Below, in pieces: positions 5,537 through 11,451 of a stretch of 13,582 nucleotides of DNA. Numbering within the stretch: position 1 is the first letter of the stretch; each line of letters opens with the position of its first letter. The stretch is from AcAMD-5 sp044343935 (GTDB lineage Bacteria > Actinomycetota > Actinomycetes > S36-B12 > UBA5976): the NCBI GenBank assembly GCA_044343935.1, contig JBIJDU010000030.1, forward strand, positions 1 through 13,582. Direction: 5' to 3'. The position numbers were made by a program, and so were the translations under genes. The notes beneath the pieces are model-generated. The model was not told where the DNA came from and searched no databases. It worked only from the letters and a program-made list of their open reading frames with translations.

Positions 5537-6470
5537 TAATAGTTTCTAGCCAAAGTTTTGCATAGCGCTCAGAATCAACTTTTAGCGCAACAGCAACATC
5601 TCGCGCATCTGGTAATGCCCGCTCATTTTCAACGGTATCTCGATATGGCCGTCGATCCACAACTGTCATGCCTCGCGCTGGTCCTTTATCAGTGATTACT
5701 GCAGTTGGATATGTCTCTAAAACTAAACCCATTGGATCGATCACTGCACAAACTGCACCTGCATCACCAATTGTAATTGGGTAACCCAAAATACCAGCAA
5801 TAAATTCACCAATTTCGCCAGCTAATTTTGCTGCCGGCAGGTTGGATTTTTTCAAGTTTGATAATTGAAGTTCTCCGATGTGAACATCATAAAAAACATC
5901 AAGGCCATACATCACAGTTGGGATATCAGCTGAGAAGACAATTTGGGCAGCTTCCGGATCATGCCAAATATTAAATTCAGCAAGTGCAGTTGCATTACCA
6001 AGTCCAGCAGATCCCCCCATGATTACTAACTTCTCAATGTTTTCTTTTACCTCTGGATATTCGGTGAGCAAGAGCGCAATATTGGTTAACGGTGCAACTG
6101 GAATTAAAGTTACTTTCTCTGGATGCCCCAGGATTAAATCTCGAAGAAACTCCACCGCGAATTGCGCTACTGGTTTCCGATTGGATTTTGGCCAATTAAT
6201 ATTCCCTAGCCCATCTTCGCCATGAACAGCAAGGGCGTAATTTGGTTCGGCAACTAATGGGCGTGATGCGCCAGCGGCAACCGGGACATCAGTGCGGCCG
6301 GCGGCTTCAAGTACCAGCATCGTGTTTTGCACCACTTGGTCTAGCGGGCAGTTGCCATCAACGCAACTAACACCTAATAGATTAAGTGCTGGATGCTTTG
6401 CGGCTAAAAGCAGCGCAAAAGCATCATCGATTCCGGTATCAACATCAAGAATGACTGGTATTTGCCGCAT
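5529..6470 (-). CDS. Inosine/uridine-preferring nucleoside hydrolase family protein
   Basis: Family members hydrolyse the N-glycosidic bond of ribonucleosides, giving base and ribose for salvage in the cytosol. The 313 residues fit. Seen: LDVDTGIDDAFA (8-19), the calcium-binding Asp cluster; HGEDGLG (83-89); PVAPLTNIA (124-132); MGGSAGLGNAT (151-161); AEFNIWHDPEAA (164-175); and ITIGDAGAVCAVIDP (232-246). In well-studied members the last block has His-Asp (HDALAVA), with His acting on the leaving base; here the position is Gly235 while Asp236 is kept, so substrate range may be altered. The ATG at 6470 is preferred over the in-frame TTG at 6479 because it begins just before the conserved beta strand. 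Its ribosome binding site is weak (TTGAGA). A minus-strand TATGCT (6509-6504) may be the -10 element. The tail overlaps the M48 gene on the other strand. Confidence 0.88.
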   Translation of the reverse strand: MRQIPVILDVDTGIDDAFALLLAAKHPALNLLGVSCVDGNCPLDQVVQNTMLVLEAAGRTDVPVAAGASRPLVAEPNYALAVHGEDGLGNINWPKSNRKPVAQFAVEFLRDLILGHPEKVTLIPVAPLTNIALLLTEYPEVKENIEKLVIMGGSAGLGNATALAEFNIWHDPEAAQIVFSADIPTVMYGLDVFYDVHIGELQLSNLKKSNLPAAKLAGEIGEFIAGILGYPITIGDAGAVCAVIDPMGLVLETYPTAVITDKGPARGMTVVDRRPYRDTVENERALPDARDVAVALKVDSERYAKLWLETITN

Positions 6471-6523
6471 TGATCTCAACTTCCGCGTAGGCTAATGCTT
6501 CGGAGCATAGAGCCAAGGAGACC
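6471..6523. promoter_or_regulatory. Divergent promoter region, nucleoside hydrolase / PAQR protein
   Basis: This 53-base gap must carry signals for both genes. For the plus strand, TAGGCT (6488-6493) is a possible -10 and AAGGAG (6515-6520) a clear Shine-Dalgarno before the ATG at 6524. For the minus strand, TATGCT (6509-6504) is a possible -10. A small hairpin (ATGCT-TCGG-AGCAT, 6495-6508) lies between them. No convincing -35 elements are seen. Confidence 0.35.
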
Positions 6524-7168
6524 ATGAGTACACCAACAACACCACCTCTGTTGCGAGGATGGCTGCACCTTGGCACTGCTCCAGTCGCGCTGATCGCTGG
6601 CTCAGCACTTGTAATTTTGGCACCAACTTTGCAAGCCCGATTCACTATCGCCATTTTTACATTAAGCGCGGTTGCGCTATTTTCAATTTCAGCCACTTAC
6701 CACACCATCAACTGGACCCCTGGAGTTAAGCGGGCTCTAAGGCGAATCGATCATGCCAATATTTTTCTAATCATCGCAGGTACTTACACTCCACTGACAG
6801 TAATCTGGCTCGATACAAACACCGCGCAGTTGCTGCTTGGCCTAGTGTGGGGCGGCTCCATTCTGGGATTGTTGTTCCGCATCTTTTGGCTTACCGCACC
6901 CAGATGGCTATACGTGCCCATTTACATCGCGCTTGGTTGGGCTGCTTTGCTTTATTTGCCAGACTTTTACCGATCAGCAGGCGGCCTTATTGTTTCGTTA
7001 ATTTTGGCTGGAGGTGTGCTGTATTCACTGGGCGCAATCATTTATGCGCTGAAAAGGCCAAACTTAAGTGAGAAGTACTTTGGCTTTCATGAATTGTTTC
7101 ACTCCCTAACCATTGCCGCGTTCATCTGTCACTACCTAGCAATTGCGATAACAGTAGCCAAGTTGTAA
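6524..7168 (+). CDS. PAQR / hemolysin III (TrhA-like) family membrane protein
   Basis: A 214-residue seven-helix membrane protein of the progestin-adipoQ-receptor superfamily, whose bacterial members are called hemolysin III or YqfA/TrhA. Seen: SATYH (56-60) at the end of the second helix; RRIDHANIFLIIAGTYTP (73-90); and the C-terminal FGFHELFHSLTIAAFICHY (186-204). H60, D76, H189 and H193 fit the family S-H-D-HxxxH pattern thought to form an intramembrane zinc site, as in adiponectin receptor ceramidases. Some bacterial homologues affect membrane energetics and lipid homeostasis; the hemolysin name should not be taken as evidence of toxicity. AAGGAG three bases before the ATG supports the start. 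It is divergent from the nucleoside hydrolase, and the next gene begins 22 bases downstream with its own promoter. Confidence 0.93.
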   Translation: MSTPTTPPLLRGWLHLGTAPVALIAGSALVILAPTLQARFTIAIFTLSAVALFSISATYHTINWTPGVKRALRRIDHANIFLIIAGTYTPLTVIWLDTNTAQLLLGLVWGGSILGLLFRIFWLTAPRWLYVPIYIALGWAALLYLPDFYRSAGGLIVSLILAGGVLYSLGAIIYALKRPNLSEKYFGFHELFHSLTIAAFICHYLAIAITVAKL

Positions 7169-7178
7169 TTGATTGCTT

Positions 7179-7184
7179 TACTCT
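7179..7184 (+). promoter_or_regulatory. -10 element of alpha/beta hydrolase gene, leaderless type
   Basis: TACTCT followed by six bases (TTGCCT) and the ATG at 7191. No Shine-Dalgarno and no clear -35. The same TTGCCT-ATG junction recurs before phoU. Confidence 0.4.
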
Positions 7185-7190
7185 TTGCCT

Positions 7191-8237
7191 ATGAGCAATT
7201 TGATTAGTGGGATTACCCAACATCGCCAATCCGTGCCCAGTCGGTTGGAAATGAGTTATTTGATTGCTGGTGAAAGTACCAATCCAGCATTACTGCTGAT
7301 TCATGGCAACGTCTCTTCCAGCTTGTTCTGGCAAGACCTCATGTTGCAGTTCGCCCCAACTCACTTCGTGATTGCGCCCGATTTACGTGGTTTTGGAGAT
7401 TCTGAAACAGCCCCCATCGATGCAACTCGCGGTGTGCGAGATCACTCTGACGATGTAGCGGGCTTACTAAAGTCGTTGGCGATTTCAACAGCTCACTTTG
7501 TCGGTTGGAGCATGGGTGCAGGTGTAGTGATGCAGCTTGCAATTGATTATCCGAGTTTGGTTAAATCAATGACACTGACAGCGCCAATCTCGCCTTATGG
7601 TTTTGGCGGCACAAAACTATCTGGTGAGTTACTAAATGAGGACGCCAGTGGGACTGGCGGCGCTGCGGCAAACCCAGAGTTTGTCAAGGCGCTGGGCGCT
7701 GGTGACCGAAGTGAAAATCCAAATGGCCCATTATCAGTAATGCGTCAGTTCTATGTTGCCGACCCAATCGCGCTAAATCATGAGGCAATTTATTTAGAGT
7801 CCATGCTTTCTACTAAAACTGGCGAAACTAACTATCCAGGTAATTTCAACGCCTCAACTAATTGGCCTGGGTTTGCGCCAGGTAATTTGGGCGTGCTCAA
7901 TAGCATGAGTCCAAAATACTTCAACACATCGGGCATCATTGAAATTGCTAACAAGCCACCTGTGCTATGGATTCGCGGCGATAAGGATGCAATCGTTAAT
8001 GATGCGTCTTTTTTTGATCTAAACACTTTGGGAGCCCATGGCATTGTGCCAGGCTGGCCAGGACTGGATATCGCCCCAAGTCAACCAATGGTCTCTCAAA
8101 TGCGTAATGTCTTGGCGCAATACCAAGCAAACGGCGGGTATTTCCGAGAAGTGGTTTTGGCTAATTGCGGCCACTCTCCACACCTGGAGCAACCAGAGAG
8201 ATTTGCGCAAGAGTTAAGCGATTTGATTAACCGGTAG
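7191..8237 (+). CDS. Alpha/beta hydrolase fold protein
   Basis: A 348-residue cytosolic alpha/beta hydrolase; substrate not predictable. Seen: LLLIHGNVSSS (35-45) with the oxyanion-hole HG; PDLRGFGDSE (63-72); the nucleophile elbow GWSMGAG (105-111) with Ser107; IRGDKDAIV (261-269) with candidate acid Asp266; and NCGHSPHLEQPERF (325-338) with His328. The triad is therefore complete. The segment between about residues 133 and 255 is long and rich in G, N, S and P, making the protein larger than the usual 260-300 residues and implying a large cap domain. The in-frame TTG at 7173 is rejected as the start because it lies upstream of the -10 element; the ATG at 7191 has the TANNNT-N6-ATG arrangement. 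The aldo/keto reductase gene follows after 35 bases with its own promoter. Esterase, lactonase or haloalkane-dehalogenase-like activity are all possible. Confidence 0.88.
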   Translation: MSNLISGITQHRQSVPSRLEMSYLIAGESTNPALLLIHGNVSSSLFWQDLMLQFAPTHFVIAPDLRGFGDSETAPIDATRGVRDHSDDVAGLLKSLAISTAHFVGWSMGAGVVMQLAIDYPSLVKSMTLTAPISPYGFGGTKLSGELLNEDASGTGGAAANPEFVKALGAGDRSENPNGPLSVMRQFYVADPIALNHEAIYLESMLSTKTGETNYPGNFNASTNWPGFAPGNLGVLNSMSPKYFNTSGIIEIANKPPVLWIRGDKDAIVNDASFFDLNTLGAHGIVPGWPGLDIAPSQPMVSQMRNVLAQYQANGGYFREVVLANCGHSPHLEQPERFAQELSDLINR

Positions 8238-8260
8238 GCAAGACGCCTGGTGGTTGCTGC

Positions 8261-8266
8261 TAGTCT
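8261..8266 (+). promoter_or_regulatory. -10 element of aldo/keto reductase gene, leaderless type
   Basis: TAGTCT followed by six bases (GCTCAA) and the ATG at 8273. No Shine-Dalgarno sequence is present and no clear -35 is seen. Confidence 0.4.
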
Positions 8267-8272
8267 GCTCAA

Positions 8273-9163
8273 ATGCAAACGCAACTTCTAAGTAACACTA
8301 GCACGAAAGCAATTTCTGCTATTGGAGTTGGCGTGATGCCGTTTTCCCGACCTGGGCGAACGTTGGATGAAGCAGTATCCGTGCTTCACTATTGCTTGAA
8401 TGCCGGCATTACATTAATGAATACTGCTGACGTTTACGCGCCCTCGGCAGAAGAAATGGGCCATAACGAAATCGTTGTTCGCGAGACGCTGCAGCAATGG
8501 GATGGTCCGAGAGAAAACATTATTGTCGTCACCAAAAATGGCATGAGGCGTGAGGGTACACAATGGCATCGAGATGGTAGTAAGGATTATTTGCTTAGGG
8601 CAGCTGAGCAGTCGGTGAAAAATCTTAGCTTCGTACCAGACTTGATTTTGCATCATCGAATTGATCGCTCCAGGCCATTTGCGGAACAAGCTCGAGGCAT
8701 GCAGGCGGTACTGCAAGCTGGTCTTGCGCTGCGAATTGGTTTTTCAAATGTAACTGCTGCTGAATATGACATCGCCCAAGAAGAAACAGGTGGAATGATC
8801 TCAGCAATTGAAAATGAACGCAGTCCGCGCTTTCGGGATCACACTGACGTGCTCGAACGATGCGAGCGCGATCAAATTGCATTTTTGGCATGGTCTCCGC
8901 TAGGCGGCGAAAATGACGCAAAAAATCTTGGCCAGCTTTACCCTGAATTTCAGAAAGTTGCCGATGAGCATTCGGCAACTGCCCAGATGATTGCGTTGGC
9001 TTGGTTGCGGACCCACTCAAAGGTAATGGTGCCAATTCCAGGATTCACAAAGATCAGCACTGCCCAAGCAGCAATAGACAGCACCGAGATCAAACTAACT
9101 GATGAGCAAATCAAACGTCTAAACGCAAGCCCAGCTGGCGATGGATCGGTTTATCCAGACTAA
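8273..9163 (+). CDS. Aldo/keto reductase family protein with Asn at the catalytic Asp position
   Basis: A 296-residue TIM-barrel NAD(P)H-dependent oxidoreductase family member. Seen: IGVGVMPFSRPG (17-28); the catalytic segment LMNTADVYAPSAEEMGHNE (48-66); VVTKNGM (85-91) with Lys88; DLILHHRID (123-131) with His128; GFSNVT (156-161); LAWSPLGGE (205-213); and the C-terminal cofactor-binding MVPIPGFTK (252-260). The usual tetrad is Asp-Tyr-Lys-His, with Asp five residues before Tyr. Here Tyr55, Lys88 and His128 are present, but the Asp position is Asn50. The enzyme may be slower, altered in pKa, or specialised. Substrate unknown. It stops in TAATG, overlapping the MarC start by one base, so the two are translationally coupled. 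Confidence 0.9.
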   Translation: MQTQLLSNTSTKAISAIGVGVMPFSRPGRTLDEAVSVLHYCLNAGITLMNTADVYAPSAEEMGHNEIVVRETLQQWDGPRENIIVVTKNGMRREGTQWHRDGSKDYLLRAAEQSVKNLSFVPDLILHHRIDRSRPFAEQARGMQAVLQAGLALRIGFSNVTAAEYDIAQEETGGMISAIENERSPRFRDHTDVLERCERDQIAFLAWSPLGGENDAKNLGQLYPEFQKVADEHSATAQMIALAWLRTHSKVMVPIPGFTKISTAQAAIDSTEIKLTDEQIKRLNASPAGDGSVYPD

Positions 9164-9777
9164 TGGACAGTGCATTATTAACGCTGTTTGTAACAGTATT
9201 TGTCACATTACTTGTGATCATGGATCCACCAGGCACGATGCCCGTGTTTATGGGACTGGTAAGTAATCAAACACCTGAGCGACAGCGAAAATTGGCTCGG
9301 CAAGCGGTTTTGACGGCTTTTAGCGTTATTGTTGCTTTCGCGGTTTTTGGCGATCAAATTCTTGGATTTTTAAAAATATCACTACCAGCATTGCAAGCCT
9401 CCGGCGGCTTGTTATTGCTCTTGGTGGCACTTGAATTGCTGACCGGCAAAGATGCTGAGCCCACCAAGGTAAGTGACGTCAGCGTCGCGCTAGTTCCACT
9501 TGGAACTCCGCTACTTGCCGGACCAGGGGCAATTGCTGCCACCATTGTTTTTGTGAGACAAGCAGAAGGCGGCTGGGAGTATGGTGTAATCGCTTTAGCA
9601 ATATTGCTCGTTCATATCGTGCTTTATGCCGTAATGCGGTTTGCGGTTCCGATTATGAAAGTGTTAAAAGCTGGTGGTGTTACGGTTGCCACAAAGCTGG
9701 CAGGACTATTGCTGGCAGCTATTGCTGTTCAAATGATTGCTAGTGCAATTGCTCAATTTGTTGAGATGTATTCTTAA
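9163..9777 (+). CDS. MarC family integral membrane protein
   Basis: A 204-residue protein with about six hydrophobic helices (near 5-22, 46-66, 75-93, 112-132, 140-160 and 176-198), the MarC/UPF0056 layout. Seen: IMDPPGTMPVFMGLV (19-33) after the first helix; PERQRKLARQAV (38-49); ALQASGGLLLLLVALELL (76-93); the GTPLLAGPGAIA loop (114-125); and a closing GLLLAAIAVQMI (181-192). These are the conserved family positions. The name comes from the E. coli mar locus, but a multidrug-resistance role was not supported; transport of small neutral amino acids has been reported for an archaeal relative. The transported substrate here is unknown. It is translated from an ATG overlapping the upstream reductase stop, with no separate ribosome binding site. 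No clear terminator follows, although the end contains the palindrome TTCTTAAGAA (9771-9780). Confidence 0.92.
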   Translation: MDSALLTLFVTVFVTLLVIMDPPGTMPVFMGLVSNQTPERQRKLARQAVLTAFSVIVAFAVFGDQILGFLKISLPALQASGGLLLLLVALELLTGKDAEPTKVSDVSVALVPLGTPLLAGPGAIAATIVFVRQAEGGWEYGVIALAILLVHIVLYAVMRFAVPIMKVLKAGGVTVATKLAGLLLAAIAVQMIASAIAQFVEMYS

Positions 9778-9898
9778 GAATTGTTAATTCAATCTCGCAT
9801 TTAATATGTCCCGTTTGTGTTTCAGTTACAAACTCTCTCGGTGTCAACTCTATTGAAAACTCGCCATCTGCTTCAACCACAAAATTAGGCCAGCTTTT
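9740..9898 (-). other. Unassigned antisense reading frame in the marC-SGNH gap, possible small gene or remnant
   Basis: On the minus strand the frame is open for 52 codons between stops at 9901-9899 and 9742-9740, filling the whole 137-base gap and running 35 bases into the end of marC. The translation includes NFVVEADGEFSIELTPRE and FVTETQTGHIKCEIELTIL, alternating hydrophobic and polar residues like beta strands of a real domain rather than noise. There is no ATG; the only plausible start is GTG at 9880, with no obvious ribosome binding site. It could be the 3' end of a decayed gene, a small protein, or chance. I do not recognise the family. Confidence 0.2.
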
Positions 9899-9902
9899 CT
9901 AA

Positions 9903-9908
9903 TACAAT
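9903..9908 (+). promoter_or_regulatory. -10 element of SGNH hydrolase gene, leaderless type
   Basis: TACAAT, near consensus, followed by six bases (TAGCAG) and the GTG at 9915. It supports GTG as the true start and a leaderless mRNA. The -35 region is weak. Confidence 0.5.
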
Positions 9909-9914
9909 TAGCAG

Positions 9915-10682
9915 GTGTGGAAAAAGTATTTAGCTTTAGGTGACTCGTTTTCAGAAGGATTATCAGATCCTCACCCAGCCGGCGGGTATCGCGGCTGGAC
10001 CGATCGAACCGCGGAATCGCTGTCAACTTATGCGGATGACTTTCGATATGCAAATATTGCCATTCGTGGCAGAAAAATAAATCGAATTATCAATGAACAA
10101 ATTCCAGTTGCCCTAGAAATGAAGCCCGATCTAGTTTCCATTGCAGCTGGTGTAAATGATGCCTTACGGCGCAACTGGGACCCAATAGCAGTCGTGACCA
10201 AATACGAATATGGCATAGCTCAACTACGAAAAGAAAAAATCGAAGTTTTAATAGTTGCATTCGGCGATCCAGAAAATCGTGGGCAATTAGCTGGTGTTCG
10301 AGAGAGACTTCAGTTTTTGAATCATGAAACTGTAAAGCTAGCAAGAAAATATGATTGCCGATTAGTCGACTTTTGGCCAGAGCGTGGGTTTGATCACGAT
10401 ATCTTTTGGAGCGACGACCGGTTGCATTTGTCTTCACTGGGACATGAATATGCCGCAAAAGCTGCACTTAATGCATTGGATCTGGCTGACGATTCGTGGC
10501 GAAATCCCGACATTCCGCTGCCACCTGATCCATCCTGGACCGCCAGACGTATCAATGATGTGAAATGGTTAAAGAACCACATGGCCCCCTGGGCGGTGCG
10601 GAGACTTCAAGGTCGGTCATCAGGTGACGGGCTATCCCCCAAGCGGCCAGAGTTCGCACCGATAAGCCCAGTTAATAACTGA
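9915..10682 (+). CDS. Cytosolic SGNH/GDSL-type hydrolase
   Basis: A 255-residue esterase-fold protein of the SGNH superfamily, acting on unknown esters. Seen: block I ALGDSFSEGLSDP (7-19) with nucleophile Ser11; GYRGWTDRTAE (24-34), typical of actinobacterial members; IRGRKINRII (50-59) with the oxyanion Gly; block III AAGVNDALRR (77-86) with Asn81; and block V DDRLHLSSLGHEYAA (167-181) with Asp168 and His171. The four catalytic residues are all present. There is no signal peptide or membrane segment, so it is cytoplasmic. The last 55 residues are proline- and arginine-rich with DPSWTARRINDVKWL, an actinobacterial extension. The start is GTG, fixed by a TACAAT hexamer six bases upstream. phoU follows after 28 bases; no functional link is evident. 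Confidence 0.9.
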   Translation: MWKKYLALGDSFSEGLSDPHPAGGYRGWTDRTAESLSTYADDFRYANIAIRGRKINRIINEQIPVALEMKPDLVSIAAGVNDALRRNWDPIAVVTKYEYGIAQLRKEKIEVLIVAFGDPENRGQLAGVRERLQFLNHETVKLARKYDCRLVDFWPERGFDHDIFWSDDRLHLSSLGHEYAAKAALNALDLADDSWRNPDIPLPPDPSWTARRINDVKWLKNHMAPWAVRRLQGRSSGDGLSPKRPEFAPISPVNN

Positions 10683-10698
10683 ATTTAAGGTTAGCCGC

Positions 10699-10704
10699 TA
10701 GAGT
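10699..10704 (+). promoter_or_regulatory. -10 element of phoU, leaderless type
   Basis: TAGAGT followed by six bases (TTGCCT) and the ATG at 10711. No Shine-Dalgarno sequence and no clear -35. The TTGCCT-ATG junction is identical to that of the alpha/beta hydrolase gene. Confidence 0.45.
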
Positions 10705-10710
10705 TTGCCT

Positions 10711-11391
10711 ATGACTCAGCCATTTCACAGTAAAATCGAAGAAGTTGAAGCCGGAATTGTGGGCTTAGGCGAAGATTTGATCTCTAACTTACCTAAAGCT
10801 GCGCTGGCACTACTTTCTTCAGACACCGTTACTGCTGAGCAAATATTCGTGGCTGATGAAACTTTTAACAAAAAATCAGCCGACCTAGAAGAGCTTTGCT
10901 ACATGCACTTAGCTCTACAGAAACCGAACGGTCCTGAACTTCGTCGAACCATATCTTCCTTGAGAATTGTTGCGGACATCGAGCGAAGCCATGACTTAAT
11001 TGTGAATATCGCAAAGGCCACGATTCGGATGGTTGGTTTCAATGTAGATCCCTCAGTTTCAAAACTTGTAGGTGAAATGGCACGCCAAGCCGCGTTTGAA
11101 TTTAAGCATGCGGTTGAGGCTTACCAGAAAAAAGATGAAACGTTAGCGAAATCAATTGTCACAACCGACTCAGTATTAGATGCCACACATCGTGATTTAC
11201 TCCAAGCCATATTCGCCGCTCATAGAGCTGGAAATTGTGAAATTGAAGTGGCGCTGCAATATGCCTTAGTAGGAAGATTCCTCGAGCGAATTGGTGATCA
11301 TGCAGTTAACTTAGCTCGAAGCGTGGTCTATTCCGTAACTGGCGAGATGGGTCCAGATATTGAGACTTTGTCTCGGATGGAAAATCGTTAA
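10711..11391 (+). CDS. phoU: Phosphate transport/signalling regulator PhoU
   Basis: PhoU couples the Pst transporter to the sensor kinase of the phosphate two-component system and restrains phosphate uptake when phosphate is plentiful. The 226 residues form two three-helix PhoU repeats. Seen: FHSKIEEVEAGIVGLGED (5-22), the family start; in repeat one, ADIERSHDLIVNIAKAT (88-104); in repeat two, LVGRFLERIGDHAVNLA (186-202), the family E-R-GDHA-N metal-binding motif (E192, D196, N200). Repeat one has Ser-His where Ile-Gly is usual before Asp95, a minor change. The TTG at 10705 two codons upstream is rejected because the -10 element TAGAGT (10699-10704) ends just before it. It precedes pstC by 60 bases; phoU is more often last in the pst operon. 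A PHO-box-like repeat overlaps its stop codon. Confidence 0.93.
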   Translation: MTQPFHSKIEEVEAGIVGLGEDLISNLPKAALALLSSDTVTAEQIFVADETFNKKSADLEELCYMHLALQKPNGPELRRTISSLRIVADIERSHDLIVNIAKATIRMVGFNVDPSVSKLVGEMARQAAFEFKHAVEAYQKKDETLAKSIVTTDSVLDATHRDLLQAIFAAHRAGNCEIEVALQYALVGRFLERIGDHAVNLARSVVYSVTGEMGPDIETLSRMENR

Positions 11392-11415
11392 CCTTTAGTT
11401 CATCTTTTATTCGAC
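11387..11415 (+). promoter_or_regulatory. PHO-box-like triple direct repeat before pstC
   Basis: Seen: GTTAACC (11387-11393), GTTCATC (11398-11404) and ATTCGAC (11409-11415), each seven bases, separated by T-rich four-base spacers (TTTA, TTTT), an exact 11-base period. Actinobacterial PhoP boxes are direct repeats of GTTCACC with four-base spacers; the units match 6/7, 6/7 and 4/7. The repeat overlaps the phoU stop and covers the -35 region of the TAAGGT element at 11422, the usual position for PhoP activation. Binding is inferred. Confidence 0.5.
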
Positions 11416-11421
11416 TGCGCG

Positions 11422-11446
11422 TAAGGTCTAATCCCCCCTGGGGAAG
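11422..11446 (+). promoter_or_regulatory. pstC -10 element and Shine-Dalgarno
   Basis: TAAGGT (11422-11427), or the overlapping TCTAAT (11427-11432), is a candidate -10 just after the PHO-like repeat. GGGGAAG (11440-11446) is a Shine-Dalgarno five bases before the TTG start. The GGGG could pair with the C-run at 11433-11436, which might limit access. Confidence 0.4.
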
Positions 11447-11451
11447 CCTTT

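Noticed and set aside
6524..7168. Hemolysin III as a virulence factor
   Set aside because: The motifs define the PAQR membrane-protein fold; hemolytic activity cannot be inferred from it.
8625..9035. A 136-codon open frame on the minus strand inside the aldo/keto reductase gene
   Set aside because: The plus-strand frame has full family motifs. The antisense product shows no motif and no promoter or ribosome binding site.
9771..9796. Terminator after marC (TTCTTAAGAA palindrome and GAATT/AATTC stem)
   Set aside because: The stems are short and AT-rich with no T-run; too weak to call.
10090..10467. A 125-codon minus-strand frame inside the SGNH gene
   Set aside because: Shadow of the SGNH coding sequence; the four SGNH blocks lie on the plus strand.
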